Assembly: GCF_000377405.1 (NCBI RefSeq)
Contig: NZ_KB905030.1
Location: 1-57,688 of the forward strand
Source: Thioalkalivibrio sp. ALE31
Lineage (GTDB): Bacteria; Pseudomonadota; Gammaproteobacteria; Ectothiorhodospirales; Ectothiorhodospiraceae
Length of the DNA: 57,688 bases
Direction of reading: 5' to 3'
Position numbers and translations under genes: made by a program. Within the stretch, counting starts at the first letter, position 1. Each line of letters opens with the position of its first letter. The notes beneath the pieces are model-generated. The model saw only the letters and a list, made by a program, of their open reading frames with translations, ran no database searches and was not told the origin of the DNA. Below, piece by piece: positions 46,608 through 56,116 of the stretch.

Positions 46608-46666
46608 ATTCGGGGCGGTCAACCCTTGCGGATTGCCGCCCCGAATCAAGCGTTTGAAACGCTTCA
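46608..46666 (-). terminator. Two consecutive hairpins between tusA and hdrC1
   Basis: Hairpin 1 begins at the tusA stop: AAGCGTTT, C, AAACGCTT (minus strand; about 46648-46664). Hairpin 2 is ATTCGGGGCGG (46608-46618) against CCGCCCCGAAT (46636-46646), an 11-bp perfect stem. No strong T run follows, so partial termination or mRNA end protection is more likely than full termination. The effect would be more tusA than hdr mRNA. Confidence 0.6.
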
Positions 46667-46894
46667 GGCCTTCTTTACGAGGAAGTAGAACTTGCCGCCT
46701 TCTTCCTTGTGTTCCATCAGCTCGTTGCCGGTCTGCTTGGCGAAGGCCTGGAAGTCCTTCACGGCGCCCGGATCGGTGGCGATGATATGCAGAACCTGGC
46801 CGGCGTCCATCGCGGCGAGCGCCTTCTTGGCGCGCAGAATGGGCAGCGGGCAGTTCAGGCCGGAAGCATCGAGTTCTTGGTCAAAGTTGGCCAT
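46664..46894 (-). CDS. tusA: Sulfur carrier protein TusA
   Basis: A 76-residue TusA/SirA/YedF protein that carries sulfane sulfur as a persulfide on Cys15 in LDASGLNCPLPILRAKKALA. The CPxP motif is intact and the length is standard. AAAGGAG precedes the ATG. It is the first gene of the sHdr strand, next to the best promoter found in the region. In sulfur oxidisers it feeds the cytoplasmic sHdr or Dsr pathways. Confidence 0.96.
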   Translation of the reverse strand: MANFDQELDASGLNCPLPILRAKKALAAMDAGQVLHIIATDPGAVKDFQAFAKQTGNELMEHKEEGGKFYFLVKKA

Positions 46895-46981
46895 CGTTTC
46901 TCTCCTTTGAGTGCGTTTTATCAGTCGGGTACTGCAGTCCGAATCGGGCCCTGAACGCGACAGCCACGACCGAACGGTTAC

Positions 46982-47032
46982 CTACCGAATTCCCCCTTAT
47001 AGGCGAAACGGCATCGGAATACAACCGAATTC
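46982..47032 (-). promoter_or_regulatory. Direct repeat of 11 bp flanking the tusA-hdr promoter (candidate operator)
   Basis: CTACCGAATTC (46982-46992) and CAACCGAATTC (47022-47032) are in the same orientation, differ at one base, and are exactly 40 bp apart. One lies just beyond the -10 box and the other overlaps the outer end of the -35 box. Each contains the palindrome GAATTC. The spacing of about four helical turns puts both on one DNA face, as expected for a regulator binding both. Confidence 0.5.
46996..47024 (-). promoter_or_regulatory. Sigma70-like promoter of tusA and the sHdr cluster
   Basis: On the minus strand, TTGTAT (-35, 47019-47024), 17 bases, TATAAG (-10, 46996-47001). Spacing is ideal and both boxes match 4 to 5 of 6 consensus bases. 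The start of transcription would be near 46989, about 95 bases before tusA. Confidence 0.65.
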
Positions 47033-47361
47033 TAATCCGGGCTTACCACCGGCTTGCCCGTCTGTGCCCAGCCGACGATGCCGCCCCGCAGGCTGCTGGC
47101 GCAGTCGACACCCTGCTGGGCGAGAAAGGCACAGGCCTGCGCGGATCGGGCGCCACTCTGGCAGTAGATCACCAGCGGCGTGTCGTCGCCGGTGAACTCG
47201 TCCTTGCGCATTGGCAGGGTTGCCAGCGGGATCAGCTCGGCGCCCGGAATGACCCCACGCCCGGTCTCGCCCGGCGAGCGCACGTCGAGCAGGCGAAAGG
47301 TCTTGCCTTCGCTGCGCCACTGCTCCAGTTCGTCCGGGGTGATCTCGCTGAATCCGTACAC
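47032..47361 (-). CDS. Single-domain rhodanese (sulfurtransferase)
   Basis: A 109-residue rhodanese domain: EITPDELEQWRSEGKTFRLL, LDVRSPGETGRGVIPGAELI, and the active-site loop LVIYCQSGARSAQACAFL with catalytic Cys in CQSGARS. The GTG start at 47359-47361 is preferred because GGAG is 7 bases upstream and the length then matches single-domain rhodaneses. The frame is open further upstream (to 47484), but that part has no ribosome-binding site. It lies just upstream of the tusA promoter on the same strand and may feed sulfur to TusA. Confidence 0.85.
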   Translation of the reverse strand: MYGFSEITPDELEQWRSEGKTFRLLDVRSPGETGRGVIPGAELIPLATLPMRKDEFTGDDTPLVIYCQSGARSAQACAFLAQQGVDCASSLRGGIVGWAQTGKPVVSPD

Positions 47362-47560
47362 GCTGTGCTCCGGGTCGTCTCGTCGTGGAATGCGAACTCT
47401 CGCGACTCCCGCCGGCATGCCTTTGGCGCTGACAGCGCAAGAGTGGGCGCGGAGCATAGCGAAACCGGCCGCAAATGCAAACAAGTCCGACGGCGGGCAG
47501 GTGGATGGTCGCCCGTCGCGAAAAGTTCTGCTATGGTCGCTCCCGCTTCAGGAAACGCTG

Positions 47561-47914
47561 ATGCATACTGATCAGCTTCATTGCTTCGCGGAGGATATCC
47601 CGGTGGACAAGAGCGAATTCCAGGTGGACGGCCATTACGCCGTCACGCTGAAAGACGAAAACGGCAAGCTGCGCCCCGCCAACATCTATGTGCACGACAT
47701 GCAGGACGACTACATGATCGCGCGCCGCACCTCCGGTGGCGACGTCGGCCTGCTGTTCAAGATGGGCTACGACGACATCGTTAAGAAGGTCCGGACTCAC
47801 AAGGTACTGGATCGCAAGAAGTTCATGGTGCCCGAGGCGATGCTCAAGCCGAAGCTGTGGGAAACCCGTGACAGCATGCGCACCTATTCGTCGGCCCCGG
47901 GGCTTGGCAAGTAA
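47561..47914 (+). CDS. Uncharacterised 117-aa cytoplasmic protein
   Basis: Begins MHTDQLHCFAEDIPVDKSEF. The pattern of strands (DGHYAVTLKDENGKLRPANI, DDYMIARRTSGGDVGLLFKM, GYDDIVKKVRTHKVLDRKKF) suggests a small alpha/beta protein. AGGAAA precedes the ATG. It is divergent from the rhodanese gene and overlaps the start of the M48 protease gene. I do not recognise the family. The position beside sulfur genes is the only hint. Confidence 0.7.
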   Translation: MHTDQLHCFAEDIPVDKSEFQVDGHYAVTLKDENGKLRPANIYVHDMQDDYMIARRTSGGDVGLLFKMGYDDIVKKVRTHKVLDRKKFMVPEAMLKPKLWETRDSMRTYSSAPGLGK

Positions 47915-49412
47915 CTACGCCTCCCGGCATTGCCGCAATGCAGGGCCGGCGCCCGCCGGCCCTCGCGGCCTGCTGTTTATTGCTCATTTCCTGCTCGCCG
48001 CGCTGCTGGCGCTGGCACTACTGGCGGCCCCGCCCGCCCACTCCGGCGGGGTCTCCCTCCCTGATCTCGGCGAGGCCTCCGGCGGCGTCCTGACCCCCGC
48101 CGAAGAACGCGAGCTCGGTCGCTCGCTGCTGCGCGAGATCCGCCGCACCGCCCCGCTGGTCACCGACCCCGAGGTCGTGTTCTACGTGGACTCGCTCGGG
48201 CGCCAGCTCCTGGCTAACGCCCCCAGTGCAGACGGCCCCTTCTACTTCCTGACCGTAGACAACGGCCAGGTCAACGCCTTTGCGATGCCCGGGGGCATCA
48301 TCGGCATTCACGCCGGACTGATCCTCGAGGTACGCGATGAAGCCGAACTGGCGGCGGTCATGGCACACGAGATCGCCCATGTGACCCAGCGTCACCTGGC
48401 GCGCATGTTCGCGCGCGGGCGCGACATCAACTTCACCACCGGCCTGGCGATCCTGGCGGGCATCCTCGCCTCCGCGGTCGACCCGACGCTGGGCTCGGCG
48501 GTCATCACCGGCGGCGTGGCCGGCGGCATCCAGCAGCAGATCAACTTCACCCGCGCGAACGAGGCCGAGGCCGACCGCGCCGGCATGCAGATCCTGCAGG
48601 GCACCGGGTTCGACCCGCACGCGATGGCGGATTTCTTCGAGCGGTTGCAGGAGCTCTCGCGCGGGGTCGGCGACCAGGTACCGGAATACCTGCGCACCCA
48701 CCCGGTGACCCTCGACCGCATCACCGATGCCCGCAACCGGGCCAGCCAGATGGCCGCGACCGAAACCCGCGCCCGCGGGCCCGAATTCGAATGGATGCAG
48801 GCCCGCGTGCAGGCCCTGAAAGACCCGCGCCGCACCCTGGAGCGCTTTCGCGCGACGGACTCCCCATCCCCCGCGCGGCGCTATGGCGCAGCCGTCGCCT
48901 ATCTCGAGCGCGGAGAGGCCACCCGCGCGCGCGAACAACTGGAACGGCTCGATGCCGCCGACGCCCCCGGGCTGACCCTCGAGCTGGCGTTCACCGCCCT
49001 GCTGCGCGAGGAGGGCGAACATGAACAGGCCCTCGAGCGGCTCCAGGACCTGGACGCGGTGTACCCCGGCCACCCGGTGATCCGGGAACGCCTCGCCCGC
49101 GTACACCGGGATCTTGGCCAGCCCGATCGCGCGATCCGCATCCTGTCGGACATGATCCGCCAGGAGGCCGCCCCCAACCCGGAGCTGCTGCGCCTGCAGG
49201 CCGAAATCGCGGACGGCGCGGGCTATGTTGCAATCAGCCGCGAAGCCATGGCCGAATACTTCTTCCACCGCGCTCAGTATGAAGAAGCGGTCCGCCAGTT
49301 CGAGGCCGCCATGGACGCCTCGGATGCCAGCGAACGGGACCGCCAGCGTATCGAGGACAAGCGTGACTCCGCCCGCGAGACCGCGCGCGAGGCGCGCGAG
49401 GGGCGGCGCTAG
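47904..49412 (+). CDS. bepA: BepA-type M48 metalloprotease with TPR domain
   Basis: A 502-residue periplasmic zinc protease that acts on outer-membrane protein assembly. The signal-peptide hydrophobic core is LLFIAHFLLAALLALALLAA. The zinc site is HEIAH in AAVMAHEIAHVTQRHLARMF, with the third ligand in ANEAEADRAGMQIL. Residues 300-500 are TPR-like helices. No ATG is near the signal peptide. The TTG at 47904 gives a reasonable 26-residue n-region and overlaps the previous gene by 11 bases, but a non-ATG start closer in is possible, so the start is uncertain. Confidence 0.9.
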   Translation: MASNYASRHCRNAGPAPAGPRGLLFIAHFLLAALLALALLAAPPAHSGGVSLPDLGEASGGVLTPAEERELGRSLLREIRRTAPLVTDPEVVFYVDSLGRQLLANAPSADGPFYFLTVDNGQVNAFAMPGGIIGIHAGLILEVRDEAELAAVMAHEIAHVTQRHLARMFARGRDINFTTGLAILAGILASAVDPTLGSAVITGGVAGGIQQQINFTRANEAEADRAGMQILQGTGFDPHAMADFFERLQELSRGVGDQVPEYLRTHPVTLDRITDARNRASQMAATETRARGPEFEWMQARVQALKDPRRTLERFRATDSPSPARRYGAAVAYLERGEATRAREQLERLDAADAPGLTLELAFTALLREEGEHEQALERLQDLDAVYPGHPVIRERLARVHRDLGQPDRAIRILSDMIRQEAAPNPELLRLQAEIADGAGYVAISREAMAEYFFHRAQYEEAVRQFEAAMDASDASERDRQRIEDKRDSARETAREAREGRR

Positions 49413-49506
49413 GGAATGCACGCCGGCAACGGATCGTCTACCTCGCGTCGCAAAATGTCTTTACTGCCATTCACCACCAACCCGGAATAGAGAGGTAGGA
49501 CTCCTC

Positions 49507-51315
49507 ATGCACATCTCACGCCGAGAATTCATGCAGTTGCTGGCCGCCGCCAGCGCCGCCGGTTTCCCCCTGGGCACCGCTGCCTGCAGCAACAACAAGG
49601 GCGGCACCGCGGGTGATCCCTACGATGCGCTGGATCGCTTCGGCAACGTGCACCTGCTGCACTACACCGACTGCCACGCCCAGCTGAAGCCGATCTACTT
49701 CCGCGAACCGAACATGAACCTCGGCGTGGCCGACATGCGCAATCGCCCGCCGCATATCGTGGGCGAGCACTTCCTCAAGCACTACGACATCGAGCGCGAC
49801 AGCATCTACGCGCACGCCTACACCAATCTCGACTTCATGGAAGCGGCCGAGAAATACGGTCGTGTGGGCGGCTTCGCGCACCTCAAGACCCTGGTCGACA
49901 AGCTGCGTGACTCCCGCCCGAACGCCCTCCTGCTGGATGGCGGCGATACCTGGGGCGGCGGCTCCGGCTCCGCGCTGTGGACCAACGCGCAGGACATGGT
50001 GGATGCACAGAAGCTGCTGGGCATCGACATCATGACCGGCCACTGGGAATTCACCTACGGCGCCGACCGCGTCGAAGAGGTCGTGAACGGCGACTTCGCC
50101 GACGCAGGCATCGACTTCGTGGCCCAGAACGTGCGCGACGTGGACTGGGGTGATCGGATCTTCAAGCCCTACGTGATCCGCGAGATGAATGGCGTGAACG
50201 TGGCGGTCGTAGGTCAGGCCTTCCCCTACACCCCCATCGCCAACCCGCGCTGGATGGTGGAGCAGTGGTCCTTCGGCATCCGCCCGGACGACATGCAGGA
50301 ACAGGTCAACGCGGCCCGCGCGGAGGGCGCCGAGATCGTCGTCGCCCTGTCGCACAACGGCATGGACGTGGACATCAAGATGGCCGGTATGGTCGAGGGA
50401 CTGGACGCCATCATGGGTGGCCACACCCACGACGCCGTGCCGCAGCCGCTGCCGGTGGAGCGCCCCGATGGCGGCACCTGCCTGGTCACCAACGCCGGCT
50501 CCAACGCCAAGTTTGTCGGCGTGCTGGACTTCGACTTCCGCGACGGCGCGATCCAGGACTGGGAATACCGCCTGGTGCCGGTGTTCGCCGAGATGCTGCC
50601 GGAACACCCGGGCATGGCCTCGTTCATCCACAACATGCGCAACAGCGAGGTCACCTGGAAGGGCGAAACCTTCAACATGGAGGAAAAGCTGTCCGAAGAA
50701 CTGGCGGTCACCGACGACCTGCTTTACCGCCGCGGCAATTTCAACGGCACCTTCGACCAGCTGATCTGCGACGGCCTGATCGAATACAACGACGCCCAGA
50801 TCTCCTTCTCCCCGGGCTTCCGCTGGGGCACCACGGTGCTGCCGGGCATGCCCATCACCTTCGAGCACGTGATGGATCAGACCGGCCTGACCTATCCGGA
50901 GATGACCCGCAACACCTTCACCGGGGCCCAGATCAAGGACATCCTGGAAGACGTCGCGGACAACCTCTATAACGCTGACCCCTTCTACCAGCAGGGCGGC
51001 GACATGGTGCGCGTCGGCGGCCTGAAGTACGCCATCGATCCGACCGCCGAGATCGGCAACCGGATCTCCGAGATGGAACTGGACGGCCGCAAGCTGGATG
51101 CCGACAAGGAATACGTCGTCGCCGGCTGGGCCAGCGTGCAGCAGAATGTTCCGGGCGGTGTCGGGGTCGACATCTGGGATGGTGTCGCCGAATACCTGCG
51201 CAGCCTGGACGGCAACGTACGCATCAGCGACCTCAACGAACCCAAGGTCAAGGGTATCGGCGAGGACAACCTCGGTTTCGTTCCGACCACCGAGGACATG
51301 TACCGCCGCTCCTGA
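49507..51315 (+). CDS. soxB: Thiosulfohydrolase SoxB
   Basis: A 602-residue periplasmic dimanganese enzyme that releases sulfate from the SoxY-bound thiosulfonate. The N-terminus carries a twin-arginine signal (SRREFMQLLAAASAAGF). Metallophosphoesterase motifs are HYTDCHAQLKP (Asp55, His57), LLDGGDTWGGGSGSALWT, GHWEFTYG, ALSHNGMDVD and MGGHTHDAVP. The C-terminal 5'-nucleotidase-like domain is intact. Length is normal. No soxAXYZ is in the window, so it stands alone here. The 94 bp upstream contain no obvious ideal promoter. A strong terminator follows. Confidence 0.97.
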   Translation: MHISRREFMQLLAAASAAGFPLGTAACSNNKGGTAGDPYDALDRFGNVHLLHYTDCHAQLKPIYFREPNMNLGVADMRNRPPHIVGEHFLKHYDIERDSIYAHAYTNLDFMEAAEKYGRVGGFAHLKTLVDKLRDSRPNALLLDGGDTWGGGSGSALWTNAQDMVDAQKLLGIDIMTGHWEFTYGADRVEEVVNGDFADAGIDFVAQNVRDVDWGDRIFKPYVIREMNGVNVAVVGQAFPYTPIANPRWMVEQWSFGIRPDDMQEQVNAARAEGAEIVVALSHNGMDVDIKMAGMVEGLDAIMGGHTHDAVPQPLPVERPDGGTCLVTNAGSNAKFVGVLDFDFRDGAIQDWEYRLVPVFAEMLPEHPGMASFIHNMRNSEVTWKGETFNMEEKLSEELAVTDDLLYRRGNFNGTFDQLICDGLIEYNDAQISFSPGFRWGTTVLPGMPITFEHVMDQTGLTYPEMTRNTFTGAQIKDILEDVADNLYNADPFYQQGGDMVRVGGLKYAIDPTAEIGNRISEMELDGRKLDADKEYVVAGWASVQQNVPGGVGVDIWDGVAEYLRSLDGNVRISDLNEPKVKGIGEDNLGFVPTTEDMYRRS

Positions 51316-51354
51316 TCAGTTGCCGGCACCCGTCCGGGCCCGACCCGGAACGAG

Positions 51355-51381
51355 AAAGCCCCGCTCATGCGGGGCTTTTTT
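51355..51381 (+). terminator. Intrinsic terminator of soxB
   Basis: AAAGCCCCGC (51355-51364), loop TCAT, GCGGGGCTTT (51369-51378), then further T. It lies 40 bp after the stop. Confidence 0.92.
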
Positions 51382-51457
51382 GTGGCTGCGCGGCTCTCGA
51401 CAGCCGTGCTTGACCGGTTACCACCGGAACCCAAGACCGAGCGATCACGCCTGAACG

Positions 51458-51913
51458 TCAGACGTTCACCCAGCGCCCGCTGGCATCGCGGCAGGCCGTG
51501 CCCGTGATGGTCTCCGGATATCCGTCCATCGTCGCCTGCACCTGATACTCGCGGCAGTCCTGCCCCGAGGAACGGTAGGTGCGGGTGGGCGTGGCCTGAT
51601 ACTGATGCCCGGTGTTCGGATTGCGCCAGGTCGAGCTCTGCCGGTCCGGGACCGTCTCCAGCGTGCGCGACACCCGCATCCGGTCGACATCGTCCATGCT
51701 GCGCCCCACCGAACCGCCGATCGCCGCACCCGCCAGGGTGCCGGCAATAATCGCGGCGGTACGCCCGCGCCCGCCACCGATCTGACTGCCGATCGCGCCC
51801 CCGGCGGCCCCGCCGATCAGGGCCCCGGTCTGCTGCTTGCTGATCGTCTGACATCCGGTCAGAAAGGCCACCGAACCAACCAATGCCATAATCAAAATCA
51901 ATCGCCCTGCCAT
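51458..51913 (-). CDS. Glycine-zipper lipoprotein (17-kDa surface antigen family)
   Basis: A 151-residue lipoprotein with lipobox LTGC (Cys21 in AFLTGCQTISKQQ). Residues 27-72 form a glycine-zipper double membrane segment (GALIGGAAGGAIGSQIGGGR; AGTLAGAAIGGSVGRSMDD). A C-terminal domain with two cysteines follows (SGQDCREYQVQATMDGYPET; GTACRDASGRW), typical of the Rickettsia 17-kDa antigen/OsmB-like group. It sits in the outer membrane. Function unknown beyond envelope integrity. Confidence 0.9.
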   Translation of the reverse strand: MAGRLILIMALVGSVAFLTGCQTISKQQTGALIGGAAGGAIGSQIGGGRGRTAAIIAGTLAGAAIGGSVGRSMDDVDRMRVSRTLETVPDRQSSTWRNPNTGHQYQATPTRTYRSSGQDCREYQVQATMDGYPETITGTACRDASGRWVNV

Positions 51914-52085
51914 TTTCCACCTCCCGCCGTTTCCAACCGCCTTGATCGGACATCACGCGGTTAGCTTACGCCCGCGCATCTGAACGACAGGTGAAGGAAT
52001 GGCGGACAGGAGGTGTACCCAGCAAGACACAGAAAGACGCCCGCAGCAGCCGCCAGGCACCCTGTAGGGAATAACGAAAAGGAAA

Positions 52086-52161
52086 TGGTGGGCCGTGTAG
52101 GAATCGAACCTACAACCAATGGATTAAGAGTCCACTGCTCTACCAATTGAGCTAACGGCCC
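52086..52161 (-). tRNA. tRNA-Lys (anticodon CTT)
   Basis: 76 bases including an encoded CCA. The acceptor GGGCCGT pairs with ACGGCCC; the anticodon stem GTGGA/TCCAT encloses CTCTTAA (CTT at 34-36); the T arm has GGTTCGATTCC. It is last of four tRNA genes on the minus strand. Confidence 0.96.
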
Positions 52162-52177
52162 CCGGAACAAAAGGGGA

Positions 52178-52254
52178 TGGGGTGACCGATGGGACTCGAA
52201 CCCACGACAACCGGAGTCACAATCCGGGACTCTACCAACTGAGCTACGGTCACC
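52178..52254 (-). tRNA. tRNA-His (anticodon GTG)
   Basis: 77 bases with encoded CCA. The acceptor GTGACCG pairs with CGGTCAC, and the extra G-1 faces discriminator C73, the histidine identity feature. The anticodon loop is TTGTGAC (GTG). Confidence 0.96.
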
Positions 52255-52293
52255 ACCGTGTCACTGTACAGCTACTTGCGCGAGGGGCGGCCC

Positions 52294-52370
52294 TGGCGCG
52301 CCCGGCAGGACTCGAACCTGCAACCGTCGGCTTAGAAGGCCGATGCTCTATCCGGTTGAGCTACGAGCGC
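52294..52370 (-). tRNA. tRNA-Arg (anticodon TCT)
   Basis: 77 bases with encoded CCA. The acceptor GCGCTCG pairs with CGGGCGC (one G-T), the anticodon stem TCGGC/GCCGA encloses CTTCTAA (TCT), and the T loop is GGTTCGAGTCC. Confidence 0.96.
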
Positions 52371-52437
52371 GTTACCGCCGAGCATTGGGGCCATGGCGCC
52401 TGATTCGAACCTGCCTGCAAGCCTTGGCCGGGAGCCA

Positions 52438-52514
52438 TGGTCGGGGTAGAGGGATTCGAACCCCCGACATCCTGCTCCCAAAGCAGGCGCGCTACCAGAC
52501 TGCGCTATACCCCG
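52438..52514 (-). tRNA. tRNA-Pro (anticodon TGG)
   Basis: 77 bases with encoded CCA. The acceptor CGGGGTA pairs with TACCCCG, and the anticodon stem CCTGC/GCAGG encloses TTTGGGA (TGG). First in the Pro-Arg-His-Lys array, which resembles the arg-his-leu-pro arrays of other gammaproteobacteria. Confidence 0.96.
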
Positions 52515-52687
52515 TCGAGCCGTCCCCGCAAAAAGGGCCTACACAGCGAGCGCAGGATGTTAGCCTTGGAAGAGGGATCCGGTCAAGGAAAAACGCGAAA
52601 TTTCGGCCGCGCTCGCACCCGGCTACCGCCTGTCGTGGTAACGTCGACTCTACAACGTTCGCAAGGCTGCGACGCAGGGAGAAACGG

Positions 52688-53563
52688 ATGCTCGACTGGG
52701 TAGCCAGTACGGCCATTGTGCTGGGGGCGGCAGGCCTTCTGTACGCCCAGTGGAAGCTCGCCCAGCTCCTGCGCCAACTGCCGCAAAGCCGCGTGCGTAC
52801 GGGCTGGAAGATGATGGCCTTCCTGGTCCCGGTGTTCACCCTGGGCTATTTCGGCTACATCCCGTTGAACTGGGGCCTGTACCAGGGCCTTCCGGACCTG
52901 CTGGTCCCGGCGATCTTCCTGCTGGGCGGCTGTTTCGTCTGCACCGTGGTCGGCCTGACCCACAGTTCGTTGGAGAAGATTCGCCATATCACCCGCCTGG
53001 AACACGAATCCATTACCGACCCATTAACCGGGCTTTTCAACCGCCGCCATATGGACCGCCGACTGGATGAGGAGGTATCCCGGGCGCATCGCTACGAGCA
53101 GCCGCTATCGGCAGTAATGCTGGACATCGACGCATTTAAGCCGATCAATGATCGCCTCGGTCATCTCGTGGGCGACTACATACTGACCACGATCGCTCAA
53201 CGCGTGCAGCAAGTCCTGCGGCGTTCGGATCTCGCGGCGCGTTTCGGAGGGGAAGAATTTGTCGTGATCGCCCCGCATACCAATCTCGACGCAGCCCTGG
53301 CCCTAGGGGAAAAGCTGCGCGATGCCATCTCCAGCACCCCCATCTCGCTCGTGGGTCACCAGGCCGCCCCGCCGTGCGCCCCGGACGAACTGACCGTCAC
53401 TGTCAGTGTCGGTATCGCCACACTGGACGCGCACCCACAGTCATCCGACACCGGCGAAACCCTGATTGGCCGCGCCGACGACGCGCTCTATCGCGCCAAG
53501 CAGGACGGCCGCAACCGTTGCGAGGCCAGCCCCGCCACAACCAGCCTCTCCGCGGCGCTGTAA
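52688..53563 (+). CDS. Membrane-anchored diguanylate cyclase
   Basis: A 291-residue protein. Three membrane segments occupy residues 1-95 (VASTAIVLGAAGLLYAQWKL; MMAFLVPVFTLGYFGYIPLN; DLLVPAIFLLGGCFVCTVVG). A GGDEF domain follows from TDPLTGLFNRRHMD, with active site GGEEF and an I-site RRSD five residues before it, so it should make c-di-GMP with product inhibition. The ATG at 52688 follows GGGAGAAAC. It is divergent from the tRNA array. Confidence 0.93.
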   Translation: MLDWVASTAIVLGAAGLLYAQWKLAQLLRQLPQSRVRTGWKMMAFLVPVFTLGYFGYIPLNWGLYQGLPDLLVPAIFLLGGCFVCTVVGLTHSSLEKIRHITRLEHESITDPLTGLFNRRHMDRRLDEEVSRAHRYEQPLSAVMLDIDAFKPINDRLGHLVGDYILTTIAQRVQQVLRRSDLAARFGGEEFVVIAPHTNLDAALALGEKLRDAISSTPISLVGHQAAPPCAPDELTVTVSVGIATLDAHPQSSDTGETLIGRADDALYRAKQDGRNRCEASPATTSLSAAL

Positions 53564-53670
53564 CGGATTCTTCCTGCGTCCGCCGACAACACGGATTCCC
53601 GCCCGCGTCGGCTTGAGCGCCCGCCCCCGCCATGGGAAGATCGCGGGCATTCCTTCCAAGGCGAGACCCC

Positions 53671-54534
53671 ATGACGGCCCAGCTCATCGACGGACGCGCG
53701 ATCGGACAAAGTCACCGCGCACGGATCGCGACCGAGATCGAATCCATGACCGCCCGCGACCTGCGTCCGCCGGGTCTCGCCGTGGTCCTGGTCGGGACCA
53801 ACCCGGCCTCCGAGGTGTACGTGCGCAACAAGCGCAAGGCCTGCGAACAGGTCGGCGTCGTCTCGCACTCCTACGACCTGCCGGCCGGCACCCCGCAGAC
53901 CGACCTGCTGGCGCTGATCGACCAGCTCAACGCCGACCGCACCATCGACGGCATCCTGGTCCAGCTGCCCCTGCCCGACCACATCGACCCGGAAACGGTG
54001 ATCGAGCGCATCTCTCCGGCCAAGGACGTGGACGGCTTCCACCCCTACAACGTCGGCCGCCTGGTGGCGCGCGTGCCGCGCCTGCGCCCGTGTACGCCCT
54101 GGGGCGTCATCCAGTTGCTGCGCCACATCGAGGAGCCGTTCAAGGGCCGCACCGCCTGCGTGATCGGCGCCTCCAACATCGTCGGGCGCCCGATGGCCCT
54201 GGAGCTGCTGCTGGCCGGCGCCACCCCGACCATCTGCCACCGCTTCACGCCGGACACCGCCGCCATCGCCCGCCAGTCCGACATCGTCGTCGCGGCCGTG
54301 GGCAAACCCGGCCTGGTCAAGGGCGACTGGATCAAGCCGGGGGCCACGGTCATCGATATCGGCATCAACCGCCGCGACGACGGGACGCTGACCGGGGACG
54401 TGGAGTTCGACGCCGCCGCCGAGAAGGCCGCCTGGATCACGCCCGTGCCGGGCGGCGTCGGCCCGATGACCGTGGCCATGCTGCTGGACAACACCCTGCG
54501 CGCCCGCGCCTTCGGGACCCACGAAGCGGGCTGA
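53671..54534 (+). CDS. folD: Methylenetetrahydrofolate dehydrogenase/cyclohydrolase FolD
   Basis: A bifunctional one-carbon enzyme, 287 residues. Motifs are [20 protein letters not shown] (catalytic Lys in VRNK region), [38 protein letters not shown], the NADP site [17 protein letters not shown] and the signature [14 protein letters not shown]. The ATG at 53671 was chosen to match the family start ([12 protein letters not shown]). It stands alone between the GGDEF gene and convergent gltX. Confidence 0.97.
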   Translation: MTAQLIDGRAIGQSHRARIATEIESMTARDLRPPGLAVVLVGTNPASEVYVRNKRKACEQVGVVSHSYDLPAGTPQTDLLALIDQLNADRTIDGILVQLPLPDHIDPETVIERISPAKDVDGFHPYNVGRLVARVPRLRPCTPWGVIQLLRHIEEPFKGRTACVIGASNIVGRPMALELLLAGATPTICHRFTPDTAAIARQSDIVVAAVGKPGLVKGDWIKPGATVIDIGINRRDDGTLTGDVEFDAAAEKAAWITPVPGGVGPMTVAMLLDNTLRARAFGTHEAG

Positions 54535-54565
54535 CGACGCGCCCCGGGCCCGCCCAGGACCCCGC

Positions 54566-55978
<1,413 letters not shown>

Positions 55979-56116
55979 GGTGTTCGTCATCGCGCGCATG
56001 GTAGCGGAGCGCCCGCGGCCTCACCAGCGCCGCGTCCACACATCCAACCGGCGTGCTGGCAGGCCCCGCCGGTGGCGGGTACCATGCCCCCCTCGAATTC
56101 CCCGGAGGTCAGAACC

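Noticed and set aside
47362-47484. N-terminal extension of the rhodanese gene to 47484
   Set aside because: No ribosome-binding site at the upstream ATG codons and atypical sequence; the GTG at 47361 has GGAG and gives the family length.
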